Part shown: positions 5,468 to 7,958 of the stretch, piece after piece
Position numbering within the stretch: the stretch's first letter is position 1
How the letters are laid out: each line of letters begins with the position of its first letter
Assembly (NCBI GenBank): GCA_023244865.1
Contig: JAHFLM010000041.1
Span: forward strand, 1-7,958
Length of the DNA stretch: 7,958 bases
Source: Candidatus Harrisonbacteria bacterium
GTDB taxonomy: Bacteria; Patescibacteriota; Minisyncoccia; UBA6257; UBA11618
Reading direction: 5' to 3'
Position numbers and translations under genes: made by a program
Notes under the pieces: model-generated
Database searches by the model: none
What the model was told of the DNA's origin: nothing
What the model saw: the letters and a program-made list of their open reading frames with translations, nothing else

Positions 5468-6259
5468 ATGACTGTGAACTTCAAGAAGGATCGCCGAGGG
5501 GCGGCCGCTAATCAAACTCTTTTTTGGGTCGTATTTGGTGTAATTGTTTTGGGTTTTGTAGTTTTACTTTTAACTGGCGCATTAGATAAGGGTGTGCAGC
5601 CGAAGGCTGCGGATGGTATTGACGGTATTATTACTGTTACAAATCCAAATGATTGCCCTCCTAATACTCAATGTAAGATGCGTATGTATTCGGACGCTTC
5701 TTGTGATGGCGTTTACAATCTTTGTAATTCTACTTGCTCTAATACTTCAGCCTTTGCTCCAACAATGGGTTCGAATTGTTCTAGTGGTTGTGTTACTAGT
5801 AGGAATTCTTGTCTTAACGCATACACTCCAGTAAGTAGGGGAGTTGTTCCTACCACTTCCGTTCCTACGACTCCTTTTTTTACTCCTGGTAATCCTAGTG
5901 GAACACCTTTCCTTCCTCCTGTGACTTGTACTAAGAGTTGCAAGAGTAATGTGGTTTTTGATAAGCCAACATCCTGCGATGGTTACGATAAGACTACTGA
6001 GGCATGTGATGCAAAGCCCGATGGTTTTGGTAATACTTGCGCTCTTACTTCTAGTTGTCCTAAGGGTGATTGTGATGAGACTTTTAATGCTGACGGGGTA
6101 AATCCTTTTACTGCGCCATCTTATCCTCAGATGTATCCAGATGGTAATTTTAACCCAGCTATTCGTAATAATTTTCCAGGTAGCGGCCTTTATGCTCTTA
6201 ATGCAGCTGCTGTTCAAGAATGTATTGATAATGGTGGTAGTGCTGCCACATGTGGTTAA
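5468..6259 (+). CDS. Cysteine-rich exported protein with N-terminal membrane anchor
   Basis: A 263-residue protein of no family I can name. The N-terminus is short and basic (MTVNFKKDRRGAAANQ), followed by one membrane helix at about 18-38. The RRGAAA-plus-helix pattern resembles TadE/TadG-type pilus proteins and archaeal-style class III pilins, although the usual glutamate is missing. The outer part has 17 cysteines: eight between residues 63 and 115, seven between 154 and 202, and two near the end (252, 262), separated by a Pro/Thr/Val linker (121-151). This suggests two small disulfide-bonded modules. I chose ATG 5468 because AAGG (5459-5462) lies at proper distance, one of the few Shine-Dalgarno sites in the window; the frame extends upstream to GTG 5414. 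A minor pilin or surface adhesin is possible but inferred. Confidence 0.8.
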   Translation: MTVNFKKDRRGAAANQTLFWVVFGVIVLGFVVLLLTGALDKGVQPKAADGIDGIITVTNPNDCPPNTQCKMRMYSDASCDGVYNLCNSTCSNTSAFAPTMGSNCSSGCVTSRNSCLNAYTPVSRGVVPTTSVPTTPFFTPGNPSGTPFLPPVTCTKSCKSNVVFDKPTSCDGYDKTTEACDAKPDGFGNTCALTSSCPKGDCDETFNADGVNPFTAPSYPQMYPDGNFNPAIRNNFPGSGLYALNAAAVQECIDNGGSAATCG

Positions 6260-6274
6260 TTATTTGTTTAAATT

Positions 6275-6307
6275 AAAAAAATCACCGGTTAACCGGTGAT
6301 TTTTTTT
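6275..6307. terminator. Bidirectional terminator overlapping a stop codon
   Basis: Seven A residues plus TCACCGGTT (6275-6290) are followed by the exact reverse complement (6291-6306), with an extra T at 6307. It ends the Cys-rich gene on the plus strand and the hypothetical gene on the minus strand. The minus-strand TAA (6291-6289) lies in the centre of the palindrome. Confidence 0.9.
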
Positions 6308-6579
6308 AGTCTTTCTAGTTCAGCTGATATTAATGGACTATCGTAGTCGCCGCTGTGCATAGGGCTTGTGCCGTAGCTTGGGCCTTTTTGGTCGATGTGG
6401 AGGCTGATTGTGAGGAGGCCAGGGATTTGCTTAGTGTAGGCGTGATATTTAGGGAAGTCTTCACCGCTAATTCTTTTTACAAAGGCTAATTCATCACCTT
6501 TTTGTTTTTCGTAGGTATAGCCAGCCTCTCGCATGAGGTTTAGTGCGGTGTTTTTCGGGTTTCGGATCATGATGTTCAT
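6289..6579 (-). CDS. Hypothetical protein, 96 residues, leaderless
   Basis: A 96-residue soluble protein with no named domain that I can assign. It begins with a helix (NPKNTALNLMREAGYTYEKQ), then shows ELAFVKRISGEDFPKYHAYT, a strand-like stretch LLTISLHIDQKGPSY, and HSGDYDSPLISAELERLKKI. The combination of FP-K/R-YH, L-H-DQK-PSY and HSGEYD-like motifs is, from memory, recurrent in short uncharacterised proteins of CPR genomes; a search is needed to confirm. His, Asp and Tyr in these motifs could be functional. ATG 6579 is chosen because a consensus promoter puts +1 on that A; an in-frame ATG at 6570 is the alternative. The last codons and the stop are inside a terminator palindrome. Its promoter uses part of the repeat element at 6596-6692. 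Confidence 0.8.
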   Translation of the reverse strand: MNIMIRNPKNTALNLMREAGYTYEKQKGDELAFVKRISGEDFPKYHAYTKQIPGLLTISLHIDQKGPSYGTSPMHSGDYDSPLISAELERLKKITG

Positions 6580-6585
6580 GACTCA

Positions 6586-6613
6586 ATTATATTGACCCCA
6601 TTAGATATATCAA
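6586..6613 (-). promoter_or_regulatory. Leaderless promoter of the 96-residue hypothetical gene
   Basis: On the minus strand, TTGATA (6613-6608) is followed after 16 bp by perfect TATAAT (6591-6586). Six bases further is the ATG at 6579, so +1 falls on its A. The -35 lies inside the repeat element at 6596-6692 and its inverted-repeat end forms most of the spacer. Confidence 0.68.
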
Positions 6614-6692
6614 GTATTTAGATAATTTTAATTGAAGATGTTTTGTGATTTAATATACTTCAATATGTTTAATAAAATGTTATCTAACGGGG
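6596..6692. mobile_element. MITE-like element, copy 1
   Basis: An AT-rich, non-coding 97-bp element. Its left end CCCCATTAGATAT and right end TTATCTAACGGGG are inverted repeats differing at one base in the first 12. Both ends are flanked by the same direct tetramer TTGA (6592-6595 and 6693-6696), which looks like a target-site duplication. A second element of the same design lies at 7844-7941. It has no transposase gene, so any movement would need an enzyme encoded elsewhere. The -35 of the minus gene lies within it; the -35 of the tRNA cluster begins at its right edge. Confidence 0.55.
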
Positions 6693-6722
6693 TTGACTTT
6701 TTGGGATTTTTCAACATATAAT
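6693..6722 (+). promoter_or_regulatory. Promoter of the Phe-His-Pro-Arg tRNA cluster
   Basis: TTGACT (6693-6698) and perfect TATAAT (6717-6722) are 18 bp apart, predicting a start near 6729, seven bases before tRNA-Phe. The -35 starts on the TTGA that flanks the repeat element. Confidence 0.85.
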
Positions 6723-6735
6723 TAGAGTTAAATTT

Positions 6736-6807
6736 GCCGCGGTAGCTCAGTGGTAGAGCGCAGCCCTGAAGAGGCTGGCGTCGGGAGTTCAATTCTCTCC
6801 CGCGGCA
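6736..6807 (+). tRNA. tRNA-Phe(GAA)
   Basis: A 72-base cloverleaf: acceptor GCCGCGG/CCGCGGC, discriminator A, D stem GCTC/GAGC, anticodon stem CAGCC/GGCTG with loop CTGAAGA giving GAA, T stem GGGAG/CTCTC (one G-T) with loop TTCAATT. The 3' CCA is not encoded. Base 37 is G, where E. coli phenylalanine tRNA has a modified A. First of four tRNAs behind one promoter. Confidence 0.95.
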
Positions 6808-6810
6808 CAG

Positions 6811-6846
6811 ACCGATAGCGATTTTTTATTGCGATTGATCATCGGT
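6811..6846 (+). other. Spacer hairpin between tRNA-Phe and tRNA-His
   Basis: ACCGAT (6811-6816) pairs with ATCGGT (6841-6846) around a 24-base loop containing a direct repeat of GCGATT. It is followed only by TTTTA, so it is more likely a processing spacer than a terminator. Confidence 0.3.
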
Positions 6847-6858
6847 TTTAAAATTGAT

Positions 6859-6933
6859 GGAGGCATTGGTGTAGTGGCAACACAAGAGGTTGTGGTCCTC
6901 TTGACAGGGGTTCGATTCCCCTATGTCTCCCCA
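6859..6933 (+). tRNA. tRNA-His(GTG)
   Basis: Acceptor GAGGCAT (6860-6866) pairs with ATGTCTC (6923-6929, one G-T). The extra G at -1 (6859) faces C73 (6930), the identity element for histidyl-tRNA synthetase. D stem GTGT/ACAC, anticodon stem AGAGG/CCTCT with loop TTGTGGT giving GTG, T stem AGGGG/CCCCT with loop TTCGATT. CCA is encoded (6931-6933), and tRNA-Pro begins at the very next base. Base 37 is G. Confidence 0.95.
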
Positions 6934-7007
6934 CGGGGTGTCGTATAATGGTAGTACGCCTGCTTTGGGAGCAGGTAGCCAGAGTTCGATTCTCTGCACC
7001 CCGACCA
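6934..7007 (+). tRNA. tRNA-Pro(TGG)
   Basis: Acceptor CGGGGTG pairs with CACCCCG (6997-7003), with C1-G72 typical of bacterial proline tRNA, discriminator A and encoded CCA (7005-7007). Anticodon stem CCTGC/GCAGG with loop TTTGGGA gives TGG with G37. T stem CAGAG/CTCTG. No spacer separates it from tRNA-His. Confidence 0.96.
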
Positions 7008-7010
7008 ACA

Positions 7011-7032
7011 GCTCTGATAAGCTTTTCAGAGC
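7011..7032 (+). other. Spacer hairpin between tRNA-Pro and tRNA-Arg
   Basis: GCTCTGA (7011-7017) pairs perfectly with TCAGAGC (7026-7032) around an eight-base loop. No T-run follows, so transcription probably continues into tRNA-Arg; a role in RNase processing is plausible. Confidence 0.4.
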
Positions 7033-7037
7033 GTGCA

Positions 7038-7109
7038 GCTCTCTTAGCTCAATGGATAGAGCTACGGACTTCTAATCCGTCGATCTAAGTTCGATTCTTA
7101 GAGAGAGCA
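7038..7109 (+). tRNA. tRNA-Arg(TCT)
   Basis: A 72-base cloverleaf: acceptor GCTCTCT/AGAGAGC, discriminator A, D stem GCTC/GAGC with loop AATGGATA, anticodon stem ACGGA/TCCGT with loop CTTCTAA giving TCT (reads AGA/AGG), T stem CTAAG/CTTAG with loop TTCGATT. CCA is not encoded. Last gene of the tRNA cluster; no clear terminator other than the structured repeat downstream. Confidence 0.95.
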
Positions 7110-7138
7110 CTAATTAGCTTGTCTTTTTGAAAAATTTC

Positions 7139-7217
7139 GGCGTCGCTGCGCTGCGCTTCCCGTTCCGCGGTAGGATTTAAGCCTACCGCTCACGGCGTGC
7201 TCGCTGACTCCTTGAAC
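7139..7217. repeat. Structured intergenic repeat, copy B
   Basis: The second copy of the hairpin family seen at 209-284. GCGGTAGG (7167-7174) pairs perfectly with CCTACCGC (7182-7189) around ATTTAAG; CCGT (7160-7163) pairs with ACGG (7192-7195), GCGC (7153-7156) with GTGC (7197-7200), and GCG (7148-7150) with CGC (7202-7204). It shares GGCGTYGC, GCTTCC, GCTCACG and CCTTGRAC with copy A. It follows tRNA-Arg and lies before the hydrolase gene; the gap 7110-7257 holds no gene otherwise. Confidence 0.62.
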
Positions 7218-7257
7218 TTTTCCAAAAATCCTGCGCTACTTAACTTTGTATACTTCT

Positions 7258-7827
7258 ATGCAAAAAAGAGTTTTTCTAATTCATGGGTGGGGTGGGGCGC
7301 CGGAGAATGCTTGGTTTCCTTGGTTAAAGAATAAACTTGAAGAGAGGGGATTTTTGGTAAGCGTGCCTCTGATGCCTCATGCTGATAAGCCAACTATTTC
7401 AGATTGGGTTTCAAAAATTGAAGGGGTGGTAGGCGAGTCGGATTCAGAGACTTATTTTATTGGTCATAGTATTGGGTGTCAGGCGATTTTGCGTTATGTC
7501 GAAACAATTGATCGAGAGGTTGGGGGCGTGGTTTGTGTGGCGGGATTTTTTAAATTGTTAAATTTTGAAACTGAAGAGGAAAAATTAATAGCTAAGCCTT
7601 GGCTTGAAACACCAATTAACTTTGAAAAAGTTAAAAGTGTGGTTAAGAAAATGGTGGCAATTTTTTCTGATAACGACCCCGATGTTGATTTGGGGAATAA
7701 AGAATTATTTGAAAGTTATCTGGGAGCGAAAACTTTGGTGGAGCACAATAAGGGACATTTTAGTGATGATGCTCTAGTGAAGGAATTGCCGGTGGCTCTC
7801 TGTGCAATTTTGGAGACGATGGAGTAA
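7258..7827 (+). CDS. RBBP9/YdeN-type alpha/beta serine hydrolase
   Basis: A 189-residue cytoplasmic alpha/beta hydrolase of the RBBP9/YdeN family, serine esterases of mostly unknown substrate. The oxyanion-side motif LIHGWGG (7-13) opens the fold; the nucleophile elbow GHSIG puts catalytic Ser at 71; the acid is most likely Asp140 in SDNDPDV; the catalytic His is 167 in NKGHF. Length equals the family norm of about 180-190, with no lid insertion and no signal peptide. The start is ATG 7258; the frame extends four codons up to a TTG at 7246, which is unlikely. TATACT at 7249-7254 resembles a -10 but is too near the ATG, and no ribosome site is visible, so the promoter is unresolved. A repeat element begins 16 bases after the stop. 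Confidence 0.92.
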   Translation: MQKRVFLIHGWGGAPENAWFPWLKNKLEERGFLVSVPLMPHADKPTISDWVSKIEGVVGESDSETYFIGHSIGCQAILRYVETIDREVGGVVCVAGFFKLLNFETEEEKLIAKPWLETPINFEKVKSVVKKMVAIFSDNDPDVDLGNKELFESYLGAKTLVEHNKGHFSDDALVKELPVALCAILETME

Positions 7828-7843
7828 AATAGGTTTAAATTCA

Positions 7844-7941
7844 CCCCATTAGATATGTGGGGTTAATCTAAGTTATTTTTTATGCTTAAGATTGAATTAG
7901 TATTTAAGTTTAGTAAGTCGACTAAAGATTATCTAACGGGA
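7844..7941. mobile_element. MITE-like element, copy 2
   Basis: A 98-bp AT-rich element with left end CCCCATTAGATAT and right end TTATCTAACGGGA, inverted repeats like those of 6596-6692 (two differences in the first 12). It is flanked by the direct tetramer TTCA (7840-7843, 7942-7945). The interior is not obviously similar to copy 1. Near its left end TTAGAT (7849-7854) pairs with ATCTAA (7866-7871), followed by a T-run (7876-7881), so it may also terminate the hydrolase transcript weakly. Confidence 0.5.
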
Positions 7942-7945
7942 TTCA

Positions 7946-7958
7946 CCCCATTAGATAA
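7946..7958. mobile_element. Start of a third copy of the element, cut by window end
   Basis: CCCCATTAGATAA starts right after the TTCA that flanks copy 2, so the 16-base string from 7840 recurs at 7942. Together with the right end of copy 2 it forms a 30-base hairpin (TTATCTAA 7929-7936 with TTAGATAA 7951-7958; GGG with CCC). The element continues past the window. Confidence 0.45.

Noticed and set aside
6826..7008. 60-codon minus-strand open frame
   Set aside because: It lies opposite tRNA-His and tRNA-Pro; a typical spurious frame across tRNAs.
7246..7257. TTG start and TATACT as promoter for the hydrolase
   Set aside because: The -10-like box ends three bases before the ATG, too close for a start at or before it, and no -35 lies at proper distance.
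7882..7958. Frame starting ATG (MLKIELVFKF...) open to the window end
   Set aside because: It is formed within the repeat element and the next copy's inverted repeat; no ribosome site and only 25 codons visible, so coding cannot be supported.
7840..7958. CRISPR array
   Set aside because: Only one exact 16-base direct repeat 102 bases apart, with inverted partners; no regular repeat-spacer pattern and no cas gene.

Overview
The window looks like a piece of a small-genome bacterial chromosome, most consistent with the Candidate Phyla Radiation (Patescibacteria). This rests on gene content: a short sortase, an lmo0937-type microprotein, a DUF3494 surface protein, a YpjD-type MazG, short hypothetical proteins of a kind I associate with CPR genomes, and few Shine-Dalgarno sites. 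No rRNA or marker gene proves it. The intergenic spaces carry two families of short repeats that ordinary gene annotation would miss.

Layout. 1-192: 3' end of an HU DNA-binding protein, then a structured repeat and a terminator. 432-1320: ECF-type sigma factor overlapping a single-pass membrane protein (candidate anti-sigma partner). These face a membrane-anchored helical protein of unknown role at 1334-1951 on the minus strand. 2179-2249: tRNA-Gly(TCC), whose 3' end runs into a very long perfect hairpin. 2390-4607: apparent three-gene cell-surface operon of a 46-residue lmo0937-like membrane peptide, a secreted DUF3494 (ice-binding-like) protein with a beta-sandwich domain and C-terminal anchor, and a sortase. 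4646-4954: MazG-family nucleotide pyrophosphohydrolase, convergent with a 99-residue hypothetical (5015-5314, minus). 5468-6259: cysteine-rich membrane-anchored exported protein with a pilin/TadE-like N-terminus, convergent with a 96-residue hypothetical (6289-6579, minus) whose mRNA appears leaderless. 6736-7109: tRNA cluster Phe-His-Pro-Arg behind a strong promoter. 7258-7827: RBBP9/YdeN-type serine hydrolase.

Repeats. Two elements of 97-98 bp (6596-6692 and 7844-7941) have similar 13-bp imperfect terminal inverted repeats (CCCC[A/G]TTAGATA) and are flanked by matching 4-bp direct repeats that differ between the elements (TTGA, TTCA), as expected of a MITE-like transposable element. A third copy starts at 7946 and runs off the window. 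The first copy lies between divergent promoters and contributes to both. A second family, a hairpin of about 77 bp, occurs at 209-284 and 7139-7217 with the stem conserved although its sequence differs.

How genes work together (inference): the sortase probably anchors or processes the DUF3494 protein encoded just upstream. The sigma factor and its overlapping membrane protein probably form a signal-responsive pair. The remaining genes are single-gene units separated by bidirectional terminators.
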